The notes under the pieces are model-generated. The model ran no database searches. It was not told where the DNA came from and worked only from the letters and a program-made list of their open reading frames with translations. Below, in pieces: positions 1-8,069 of a DNA stretch of 64,000 nt. The stretch spans positions 62,001 through 126,000 of the forward strand of contig JAGYIO010000001.1 in the NCBI GenBank assembly GCA_018402585.1, read 5' to 3'. Position 1 is the stretch's first letter, and the number at the start of each line of letters is the position of its first letter. Made by a program: the position numbers and the translations under genes. Source of the stretch: Chthoniobacterales bacterium. Lineage in GTDB: Bacteria; Verrucomicrobiota; Verrucomicrobiia; Chthoniobacterales; JACTMZ01.

Positions 1-1238
1 GGGTTGAGCGTCTTGGCGAAACCGATGAAGTCGCACGGGATCAAGTGCGTGCCCTGATGGATGAGCTGGTAGAAAGAATGCTGACCGTTCGTTCCCGGTT
101 CACCCCAGTAAATCGCGCCGGTGTTGTAGTCGACGTGACGTCCGTCGAGCGTGACACTCTTGCCGTTGCTTTCCATGGTCAGTTGCTGGAGGTAGGCGGG
201 AAAGCGCTTCAAATACTGCTCGTAAGGCAAGACCGCCGCGGTCTGCGCCTCGAAGAAATCGCCATACCAGACGGCAAGAAGACCCATGAGCACCGGCAGG
301 TTTTCCCCCAACGGCGCGGTGCGGAAGTGTTCGTCCATCTCGTGGAAACCGGCAAGCAGGGCGCGGAAATTATCCGGACCGATGGCCACCATGGTGGAAA
401 GCCCGATCGCCGAATCCATCGAGTAACGGCCTCCCACCCAGTCCCAGAAACCGAACATATTTGCCGGGTCGATGCCGAACTCGCGGACTTTCTCCGCATT
501 GGTCGAAACCGCGACAAAATGCTTGGCCACGCAACTCTCGTCGCCACCCAGGCCGCGTAGCACCCAATCGCGCGCGGTCTGCGCATTGGTCATGGTCTCA
601 AGGGTGGTGAAGGTCTTCGAGGAAATGACAAACAGCGTCTCGGCCGGATCAAGGCCGCAGACCGCCTCGGCAAAGTCGTCGCTGTCCACGTTCGAGACGA
701 ATTGGCAATGCAGGGCGCGGTCGCTGAAAAATTTCAGCGCTTCATAAGCCATGACCGGCCCGAGGTCGGACCCGCCGATCCCAACATTGATCACGTTGCG
801 GATTTTCCGGCCGGTTTGCCCGCGCCAAGCGCCGGAGCGCACGCGGTCGGCGAAAGCACCCATCTTGTCCAGGACCTCATGCACGGCCGGAACCACGTCC
901 TCGCCCTCGACCATGATCTTTTCCCCGCGCGGCGCCCGCAGGGCGGTGTGCAGCACAGCGCGGTCTTCCGTGGTGTTGATCTTCTCCCCGCGGAACATCG
1001 CCTCGATCCGTCCCCCCAAGCCGCGCTCCGCGGCCAGGGCCAAGAGCAATTCGAGCGTGCGGCCGGTCACCCGGTTCTTCGAATAGTCGAGATAAAGCCC
1101 GCAGGCCTCGACCGTGAGGCTCGTCCCGCGCCGGGAGTCGGCGGCGAAAAGTTCGCGCAGATGAAGGCCGGCCAATTCGCCGTGGTGGGCCTGCAGTTCT
1201 TTCCAGACAGGCGAGTGGGTCAGGGCTTGGGTACTCAT
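1..1238 (-). CDS. pgi: glucose-6-phosphate isomerase (3' end runs off the window)
   Basis: Reverse-strand translation [34 protein letters not shown]...[19 protein letters not shown]...[13 protein letters not shown]...[12 protein letters not shown]; classic PGI motifs; missing from the ORF track because its stop lies outside the window. Confidence 0.95.
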   Translation of the reverse strand, partial: MSTQALTHSPVWKELQAHHGELAGLHLRELFAADSRRGTSLTVEACGLYLDYSKNRVTGRTLELLLALAAERGLGGRIEAMFRGEKINTTEDRAVLHTALRAPRGEKIMVEGEDVVPAVHEVLDKMGAFADRVRSGAWRGQTGRKIRNVINVGIGGSDLGPVMAYEALKFFSDRALHCQFVSNVDSDDFAEAVCGLDPAETLFVISSKTFTTLETMTNAQTARDWVLRGLGGDESCVAKHFVAVSTNAEKVREFGIDPANMFGFWDWVGGRYSMDSAIGLSTMVAIGPDNFRALLAGFHEMDEHFRTAPLGENLPVLMGLLAVWYGDFFEAQTAAVLPYEQYLKRFPAYLQQLTMESNGKSVTLDGRHVDYNTGAIYWGEPGTNGQHSFYQLIHQGTHLIPCDFIGFAKTLN

Positions 1239-1337
1239 GGCTAATCGCCAAGGAACCAGAAGTTGAGCGGTAGGTGAAACCCGAAATTGGGTCGGTTTGG
1301 TCTTGCGCACGACGACAAAGCAGCCAAGGTGGAACTG

Positions 1338-1715
1338 ATGAAATCAGCCCTGCCCTTTGCCCTCGCCGCCGCGCTTCTTGCCGGTTGCGCCGCCATCGAA
1401 CGCGCCGATCACAACGCCACCGAGCAAATGCTCACCGCCGGCGGTTTCAAGGTCCTCCCGGCGAACACTCCGGACCGCCAAGCCAAGATGGCCGAACTCA
1501 AACCCTACACCATCGCCCGGCAGATCAAAGGCGATAAGGTCTTCTACATTTATCCCGACGATCAAAACAACTTCGTACTGGTCGGAGACCAAGCCGCCTA
1601 CAGCAAATACCAAGCGCTCTTGGTCCAAGAGCAGATCTCCAACCAAAATTTGATGGCCGCCCAGATGGAAACCATGCCCGGCATGTGGGGCGGCTGGGGC
1701 TCTTACGGCTACTAA
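1338..1715 (+). CDS. small putative lipoprotein, unknown function
   Basis: [19 protein letters not shown] lipobox; start chosen inside ORF 1287..1715. Confidence 0.6.
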   Translation: MKSALPFALAAALLAGCAAIERADHNATEQMLTAGGFKVLPANTPDRQAKMAELKPYTIARQIKGDKVFYIYPDDQNNFVLVGDQAAYSKYQALLVQEQISNQNLMAAQMETMPGMWGGWGSYGY

Positions 1716-1738
1716 AAACAAGCCACTTGATTTCCCGC

Positions 1739-1772
1739 GGGCCCGCTTGCCACAAGCGGGCCCGTCTTTTTT
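1739..1772 (+). terminator. Rho-independent terminator
   Basis: Perfect 11-bp stem GGGCCCGCTTG/CAAGCGGGCCC followed by GTCTTTTTT. Confidence 0.8.
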
Positions 1773-1813
1773 CCCTGCTGCCGCGCCGCCGCCCCGCCAA
1801 CATTTGCCATCCG

Positions 1814-2542
1814 ATGAGCCACGCTCTTCCGCACGACTTCGACCGCCGCGCCGCTGTCTACGAGGAACATGCGCCCGTGCAACGCGAAGCGGCGGCCTGG
1901 CTGGCCGAATGGCTGCCGCAAAAAATCGAAAGCCCGGCCCTTGAAGTCGGCGCCGGCACCGGGCTCTTCACCCGCCACTTGGTCGGCCCCACCGACCAGC
2001 TTTGGGCGACCGACCTAGCTCCGCGCATGGTCCGAATCGGCCAGGACACCCTGCCGCAAGCCCAGTGGTCTGTCGCCGATGCCCTCCATCCGCCCACCGG
2101 CCACGCCTACCGGTCGATTTTCAGCTGCAGCCTCCTGCAATGGCTCCCCGATCCCGCCGCTGCGCTCCGCGCCTGGCATCGCGCGGCCGCACCCGGAGCG
2201 CGCTTCCTTGGCGGATGGTTTGTTCGCGGCACGCTGGCCGAATTTTTCCACGTCTGCCCGGAGGCCGCGCCCTTTGCCTGGCGCGACCCCGCGGAGTGGC
2301 GCGGGATCCTGCAAGAGGCCGGTTGGGCCACCCAACGCAGCGAGGGCCGCACCTACAGCAAGCAACACCCAGAGGCCACCGCCATGCTCCGCGCCGTGCA
2401 TAATGCCGGCGCCGTCATCCCGCGCCGCCTCGGCCCCGGACGCCTCCGGCAGGCCTTGCGTCAATACGACCGGGAAAACCGCGGAGAAAATGGCGTGACG
2501 GCCTATTTCAAATTCCTCCGCTTGGAGGCCATCCGATCATGA
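1814..2542 (+). CDS. SAM-dependent methyltransferase, BioC-like (malonyl-ACP methyltransferase family)
   Basis: DFDRRAAVYEEHAPVQREAA...LEVGAGTGLFTRHL...FSCSLLQWLPDPAAALR resembles BioC. Confidence 0.65.
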   Translation: MSHALPHDFDRRAAVYEEHAPVQREAAAWLAEWLPQKIESPALEVGAGTGLFTRHLVGPTDQLWATDLAPRMVRIGQDTLPQAQWSVADALHPPTGHAYRSIFSCSLLQWLPDPAAALRAWHRAAAPGARFLGGWFVRGTLAEFFHVCPEAAPFAWRDPAEWRGILQEAGWATQRSEGRTYSKQHPEATAMLRAVHNAGAVIPRRLGPGRLRQALRQYDRENRGENGVTAYFKFLRLEAIRS

Positions 2543-2976
2543 ACTCCGCGGAACCGGCCCGGCTCATCCTGGCCAACTTCCGTCGTCATTTCGGCCGCGA
2601 TCTGGTTGCCGGGCCGGACGCCGTACAGAACCTCCTCGAGTCTCCGCGTGCCGTGCTCTCGGCCCTTGGTCCGCCTGGCTCCGATCATCTTTTCAATTAC
2701 GCCAACCGCACGGCTTTGACCCTCTTCGAATACCAGTGGGCTGAACTGATCGGCCAACCCTCGAGCACCAGCGCCGAGCCGGTGCACCGCGATGAGCGGA
2801 GGCGCTTGCTCGACGAAGTCAGCCGGCAGGGCTTCATCGAAAACTATTCGGGGATCCGCCGGAGCAAAAACGGCCGCCGTTTCCGGATCAACCACGCCAC
2901 GGTCTTCAATCTACTTGATCCGGACGGACAATACGTCGGCCAGGCGGCGACTTTCGAGGACTGGACCCCGCTTTAA
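2539..2976 (+). CDS. stand-alone MEKHLA/PAS-like domain protein
   Basis: NYANRTALTLFEYQWAELIGQPSSTSAEPVHRDERRRLLDEVSRQGFIENYSGIRRSKNGRRFRINHATVFNLLDPDGQYVGQAATFEDW matches the MEKHLA domain pattern; ATGA overlap with the upstream gene. Confidence 0.7.
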   Translation: MNSAEPARLILANFRRHFGRDLVAGPDAVQNLLESPRAVLSALGPPGSDHLFNYANRTALTLFEYQWAELIGQPSSTSAEPVHRDERRRLLDEVSRQGFIENYSGIRRSKNGRRFRINHATVFNLLDPDGQYVGQAATFEDWTPL

Positions 2977-2997
2977 AGCGGCCCCGGCAGCCGACGG

Positions 2998-3999
2998 TCA
3001 GCCCAGCCGCCGCAGTCTCCAATTGAGCCAAATCGTCGAGACTCCGGCCGAGATGAAGGAAACCGAGAGCGCCGCACCGAGCAACCACGCGGCCGCGGAA
3101 CCGTCTTTGTGCATCCACGCGATCCACGCGGTAATCAGGAGGAGGATGCCGGTGAGGAAGGTGCCGATCCAAGCGATGAATGGACGGCTCCGCACTGCGA
3201 CGCCGATCCGGGCAAACCCGAACACGGCCAAGACAATGGCCAGCACCCCGTTGCTGTTGGTCAGCAAAAAGTGGTCGCCGATCCAGACCGCCACCCCGCC
3301 CGCCATGGAAAGCAAACCGAAGAAAACAGTGGAAAGAAAGGTCCCCCAAGCGCGCGACGAAAAGGCGTAAATCAGATCCGAAGCACCGATCGCGAAAAGC
3401 AAGAGCGCCACAAGTTTCACGTAGTGAAGGCCGGTGATGAGCGGTGCCCCCAAGCCAAGCAGGCCGACCATCACCGCAATCATTCCGAAATACCAGGCAG
3501 CCGGGACAGTGGGCGCGACCTCCTTGTAAAGCGCAGCGTAGGACTCGTGCCCGGCCGGTGGCGGCAGATCCTGCTCTTTTTCCACTTGCTCGGTCTTGAC
3601 CCGCACGCGGTTGGCCCAGTCCTGGCACTGGTTGCTGAAAAGCGAATAGTAAGCGCCATCCTCGACCTCCCCGAGCGCCTCGCAGGCCGCCTGCGCGTTG
3701 AAACGCGGCTCCACGAACCAGTAACCCTGCGCCGTGATGTCCTCCGGCCGGCGCATCACCTTCCCCAGGTCGCGCTCATGAAACCGCATGCCATCGTCCC
3801 CGTAGCCGATCTCGTCGACCACCTCACCGGCCTTCATGAAAAAAAGTTGGTCGTGGCGCAACTGCAGGTGCAAAAGCGCACCGAGCTTGTTGTTCACCAG
3901 GGGATACAGAAACGAGAGCTTGTCCAGATTACGCTGGGCAAACTGCGCATAATCCGCCCCGGCGCACTCCGGCCTGACCGCTGCTTCGACCTTTCCCAT
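2998..3999 (-). CDS. multispanning membrane protein with soluble N-terminal domain and HdeD/DUF308-like C-terminus
   Basis: N-terminal YYSLFSNQCQDWANRVR; at least six hydrophobic segments in the C-terminal half. Confidence 0.55.
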   Translation of the reverse strand: MGKVEAAVRPECAGADYAQFAQRNLDKLSFLYPLVNNKLGALLHLQLRHDQLFFMKAGEVVDEIGYGDDGMRFHERDLGKVMRRPEDITAQGYWFVEPRFNAQAACEALGEVEDGAYYSLFSNQCQDWANRVRVKTEQVEKEQDLPPPAGHESYAALYKEVAPTVPAAWYFGMIAVMVGLLGLGAPLITGLHYVKLVALLLFAIGASDLIYAFSSRAWGTFLSTVFFGLLSMAGGVAVWIGDHFLLTNSNGVLAIVLAVFGFARIGVAVRSRPFIAWIGTFLTGILLLITAWIAWMHKDGSAAAWLLGAALSVSFISAGVSTIWLNWRLRRLG

Positions 4000-4089
4000 C
4001 GCCGCGGAGCATCACCCTCCGCCGCTGCGAATTCAAGTCCGCTGACGCTTGCCGGCCCTCAGCCCGCGCGCTAAGGTAAGGTTCCGCTC

Positions 4090-5499
4090 ATGGGCAAAAC
4101 CTTATTCGACAAAGTCTGGGCCGCGCACACCGTGCGTGTGCTGCCCAATGGGATGACCCAACTCCTCATCGGGACGCACCTCATCCACGAGGTGACCAGC
4201 CCGCAGGCTTTCGGCATGCTCCGCGATCTCAAGTTGCCGGTGCTTTACCCGCAGCGCACCTTTGCCACGGTCGACCACATCGTCCCCACGGACGAACGCG
4301 AGGAACCTTTTTCCGATTCCCTGGCCGACGCCATGATCAAGGAACTGCGCCGGAATTGCGCCGGGGCCGGGATCAAGTTTTTTGATCTCGCCAGCGGAAA
4401 ACAAGGCATCGTGCACATCGTCGGCCCCGAGCAGGGCATCACCCAACCGGGCACGACCATCGCCTGCGGCGACTCGCACACCTCGACGCACGGCGCCTTC
4501 GGAGCCATCGCCTTCGGCATCGGCACCAGCCAGGTCCGCGACGTACTCGCCACCCAAACCATGGCCCTGCAGAAGCCGAAAGTGCGCCGTATCGAGGTCA
4601 ATGGCCGACTCGCCCCCGGGGTCTACGCCAAGGACGTTATTCTCCACATTATCCGGAAACTCGGGGTGAATGGAGGCCTCGGTTACGCTTACGAGTACGC
4701 CGGCTCGACCTTTGATCGTTTTACGCAGGAAGAACGCATGACGGTCTGCAATATGTCGATCGAAGGCGGGGCGCGGGTCGGATACGTCAATCCGGACCAA
4801 ACCACCTTCGATTACCTGCGCGGCCGTCCCTACGCTCCTTCGCAGGCCGACTACGACGCGGCGGTGACCCGGTGGAAATCCTTCGCCAGCGACCCCGACG
4901 CAAAATACGACGACATCGTCATTTACGACGCGGCAGAGATCGGTCCGACCGTCACCTGGGGCATCAATCCCGGCCAGGCGATCTTTATCGACGAGACTAT
5001 TCCCACTCCGGAAGAACTGCCGGAAAAAGACCGCTCCACGGCCGAAGAGGCCTACGCGCACATGAAACTGAGGCCCGGCCAACCGATCAAAGGGACCAAA
5101 GTCGACGTCGCTTTCCTCGGTTCTTGCACCAACGCCCGGATCAGCGACCTGCAGGAAGTGGCCAAGTACTTGCAGGGCAAAAGAATCAAAACCGGAGTCA
5201 AAGGTATCGTCGTTCCCGGTTCGCAAGGCGTCGCCGCCATTGCCGAGTCCATGGGCTTGGCCGACATCTTCCGCCTAGCCGGCTTCGAGTGGCGCGGGGC
5301 CGGTTGTTCCATGTGCCTCGGTATGAACCCGGACAAGCTGATCGGCGACCAACTCTGCGCCAGCTCAAGCAACCGCAACTTCAAGGGCCGCCAAGGCAGC
5401 CCGACCGGACGCACCGTCCTGATGAGCCCGCTCATGGTCGCCGCCGCCGCCGTGACCGGCGAAATCAGCGACGCCCGCGAAGTCTTCGGCCTCAGCTGA
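4090..5499 (+). CDS. leuC: 3-isopropylmalate dehydratase large subunit
   Basis: [15 protein letters not shown]...[22 protein letters not shown]...[12 protein letters not shown]...[12 protein letters not shown]. Confidence 0.97.
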   Translation: MGKTLFDKVWAAHTVRVLPNGMTQLLIGTHLIHEVTSPQAFGMLRDLKLPVLYPQRTFATVDHIVPTDEREEPFSDSLADAMIKELRRNCAGAGIKFFDLASGKQGIVHIVGPEQGITQPGTTIACGDSHTSTHGAFGAIAFGIGTSQVRDVLATQTMALQKPKVRRIEVNGRLAPGVYAKDVILHIIRKLGVNGGLGYAYEYAGSTFDRFTQEERMTVCNMSIEGGARVGYVNPDQTTFDYLRGRPYAPSQADYDAAVTRWKSFASDPDAKYDDIVIYDAAEIGPTVTWGINPGQAIFIDETIPTPEELPEKDRSTAEEAYAHMKLRPGQPIKGTKVDVAFLGSCTNARISDLQEVAKYLQGKRIKTGVKGIVVPGSQGVAAIAESMGLADIFRLAGFEWRGAGCSMCLGMNPDKLIGDQLCASSSNRNFKGRQGSPTGRTVLMSPLMVAAAAVTGEISDAREVFGLS

Positions 5500-5547
5500 A
5501 ATTCTTCCGTCACTCAGCCCACCGAAAACTGAACACTGAAAACTTTC

Positions 5548-6153
5548 ATGTCTTTAGCCAAGATCTCCCAAATCGCCGGTCGCGGCGTCTCCGTCCCCGG
5601 TGATGATGTCGACACCGACCGCGTCATCCCCGCCCGTTACATGAAGTGCGTCACCTTCGACGGCCTCGGCGAGTATGCCTTCTACGACGAGCGCTTTGGC
5701 CCGAACGGCCAGCCCAAGCCCCACCCGCTGAACGAACCCAAATACGCCGGCGCCACCATTCTTCTGGCCGGGCGCAATTTCGGCTGCGGCAGCTCGCGTG
5801 AACACGCCCCGCAAGCCCTCTACCGCCACGGCTTTCGGGCCGTCCTGGCCGAAAGCTTCGCCGAAATTTTCTTCGGCAACTCGATCACCCTCGGCATGCC
5901 CTGCCTGGTCATGGAGGGACGCGACATCCGCGCCCTCGCCGCCCTGCTTGCGGAAGCCCCGCAGACCGAGCTCAACATCGACATCCCCAACAGCCAAGTG
6001 TCCATCGCCGACGTCAGTTTCCCGGCCAAACTCCCCGACCACGCCAAAGAGGCCCTGCTCGACGGCAAGTGGGACGCCATCGCCGACCTCCTCGAAGGCC
6101 TCGACGCGGTCAAATCCACCGCCGCCCGTCTGCCCTACATCCAAGCAGCCTAG
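5548..6153 (+). CDS. leuD: 3-isopropylmalate dehydratase small subunit
   Basis: GDDVDTDRVIPARYMK...NFGCGSSREHAPQAL. Confidence 0.96.
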   Translation: MSLAKISQIAGRGVSVPGDDVDTDRVIPARYMKCVTFDGLGEYAFYDERFGPNGQPKPHPLNEPKYAGATILLAGRNFGCGSSREHAPQALYRHGFRAVLAESFAEIFFGNSITLGMPCLVMEGRDIRALAALLAEAPQTELNIDIPNSQVSIADVSFPAKLPDHAKEALLDGKWDAIADLLEGLDAVKSTAARLPYIQAA

Positions 6154-6178
6154 CCAGCGGCACTCTCCCTCTCTCCTC

Positions 6179-6210
6179 GGTGGGGTCCGCCGGCCCAGCG
6201 GACCGCTGTC
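6179..6210. repeat. palindromic REP-like element, family D
   Basis: GGTGGGGTCCGCCGGCCCAGCGGACCGCTGTC; homologous to 31010..31042 with compensatory stem changes. Confidence 0.6.
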
Positions 6211-6265
6211 GACATCCTGCGCACTTCTCCTTCCCCCCCCGCGCGCTCTTTCCTACCCTCCACGC

Positions 6266-7186
6266 GTGCTCAAGCTGATCATCCGACGTCTGCCCGCGCT
6301 TTTTTTTGTCCTCTTTTGCGTCATCACCCTGACCTTTTTTCTGGTCCGCCTTGCCCCCGGAGGTCCCTTCGACCGCGAGCGCAAAATTCCCCCGGCGATC
6401 GAGGCCCAGCTTCTCGCCAAATACCAACTCGACGGCCCGCTCTGGTCCCAATTCACCGGCTACCTGGCGGACGTGGTCCGCGGTGACCTCCGCCTCTCGA
6501 CCAAATACCGCAACCGCAGCGTCAACGAGATCCTCGCCCAAACCCTGCCAGTCACCTTCGCGCTGGGCGGACTCTCTTTCCTGCTCGCCACCGCTGGCGG
6601 CGTCTGGCTCGGCACCTTCGCCGCGGTGCGCCGCGACTCCGCGGCCGACCGCCTCACCATGGCTGCGGCGCTCCTCGGACTTTCCATCCCCATGTTCGTG
6701 GTCGGTCCCATCCTCGTCCTGGTTTTCGGTCTTTGGCTTAAGTGGCTCCCGGTCGGCGGCTGGGGCTCGCCCGCGCAACTCATCCTCCCCGCGATCACCC
6801 TCGCCATTCCTTTCGCCGCGGTCATCGCCCGTCTCATGCGCACCAGCCTGCTCGAAGTACTCAACCAAGATTTCGTCCGCACCGCCCGCGCCAAAGGCCT
6901 CCCCGATCGCACTGTGGTCTATAAGCACGCCCTCCGCGTGGCCATCCTGCCCGTCGTAACCTACCTCGGCCCGCTCGCCGCCCATCTCCTCACCGGCTCG
7001 ATCGTGGTCGAAACCGTCTTCAACATCCCCGGCGCGGGCGGATTCTTCGTCAATTCCATCCTCAACCGCGACGGCTTCCTCCTTGGTGGTGTCGTGATTG
7101 TCTACTGCGCCCTCTTGATCGTCTTCAACCTGCTGGTCGATGCCAGCTACGCGCTGCTCGACCGGCGCATCCGCGTGGATGCTTGA
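6266..7186 (+). CDS. ABC transporter permease, OppB/DppB-like
   Basis: GTG start; MLKLIIRRLPALFFVLFCVITLTFFLVRLAPGGPFD...RTARAKGLPDRTVVYKHALR. Confidence 0.9.
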   Translation: MLKLIIRRLPALFFVLFCVITLTFFLVRLAPGGPFDRERKIPPAIEAQLLAKYQLDGPLWSQFTGYLADVVRGDLRLSTKYRNRSVNEILAQTLPVTFALGGLSFLLATAGGVWLGTFAAVRRDSAADRLTMAAALLGLSIPMFVVGPILVLVFGLWLKWLPVGGWGSPAQLILPAITLAIPFAAVIARLMRTSLLEVLNQDFVRTARAKGLPDRTVVYKHALRVAILPVVTYLGPLAAHLLTGSIVVETVFNIPGAGGFFVNSILNRDGFLLGGVVIVYCALLIVFNLLVDASYALLDRRIRVDA

Positions 7187-8069
7187 GCCCGGCACCACCG
7201 CCCGTATCCTCCGTCGGCCTGCCGCGCGGATTTCTCTCGGCATCCTCATTGTTGTGGCCGCCGCCGCCGCCATCGGCCCCGAACTTTTCCCCCTCAGCTA
7301 CCGGGAACCCGGACCCCTGCAATACGCCCCGCCCTCCTGGCAACATCCGTTCGGCACCGATCTGAACGGCCGCGACGTCCTCTACCGCGTCCTGCTCGGT
7401 GCGCGCATTTCGCTCATCGTCGGACTGGCCGGCGCCGCGGTCAGCCTCTTCCTCGGTTCGGCCTACGGACTGATCGCCGGTTACGCCGGGGGCAAAATCG
7501 ACAATGCCATGATGCGCCTGGTCGACATCATTTATTCCGTCCCCCGCCTCATCTTCATCCTCATTTTCATCAATGCCTTCGACGGACACGTCCGCGACTT
7601 CGCCGCGCGCCTCGATTGGCAATGGCTGATCAGCTACTCGCGCATTGTTATTCTCATCATCACCCTCGGCCTGATCGAATGGCTCACCATGGCGCGCATC
7701 GTGCGCGGGCAGGTCCTCGCGCTCAAAGAACGCTCTTTCATCCATGCGGCCCAGTCGCTTGGTCAATCCCACCTCAAAATCATCACCCGGCATCTTCTCC
7801 CCAATATTCTCCCCATCATCATCGTCTATCTCACCCTGACCGTTCCCGCCGTGATTCTCGACGAATCCTTCCTCAGCTTCCTTGGCCTCGGCATCCAGCC
7901 CCCCCAAGCCAGCTGGGGATCGCTCCTTGCCGAGGGGGCGCAATCGATCAACCCGCTAAAAAGCTACTGGTGGCTCCTCTTCTTCCCCGCCGCCACCATG
8001 TCGGCCACCCTGCTCGCCTTGAACTACCTCGGCGATCGCCTGCGCGACACGCTCGATCCGCGGCGGTAG
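7179..8069 (+). CDS. ABC transporter permease, OppC/DppC-like
   Basis: HPFGTDLNGRDVLYRVLLGARISL...EERSFIHAAQSLG-type EAA loop; overlaps the oppB-like stop. Confidence 0.9.
   Translation: MLEPGTTARILRRPAARISLGILIVVAAAAAIGPELFPLSYREPGPLQYAPPSWQHPFGTDLNGRDVLYRVLLGARISLIVGLAGAAVSLFLGSAYGLIAGYAGGKIDNAMMRLVDIIYSVPRLIFILIFINAFDGHVRDFAARLDWQWLISYSRIVILIITLGLIEWLTMARIVRGQVLALKERSFIHAAQSLGQSHLKIITRHLLPNILPIIIVYLTLTVPAVILDESFLSFLGLGIQPPQASWGSLLAEGAQSINPLKSYWWLLFFPAATMSATLLALNYLGDRLRDTLDPRR

Noticed and set aside
5500-5547. Short direct repeats GAAAACTGAACACTGAAAACT upstream of leuD
   Set aside because: Too short and simple to support a functional claim
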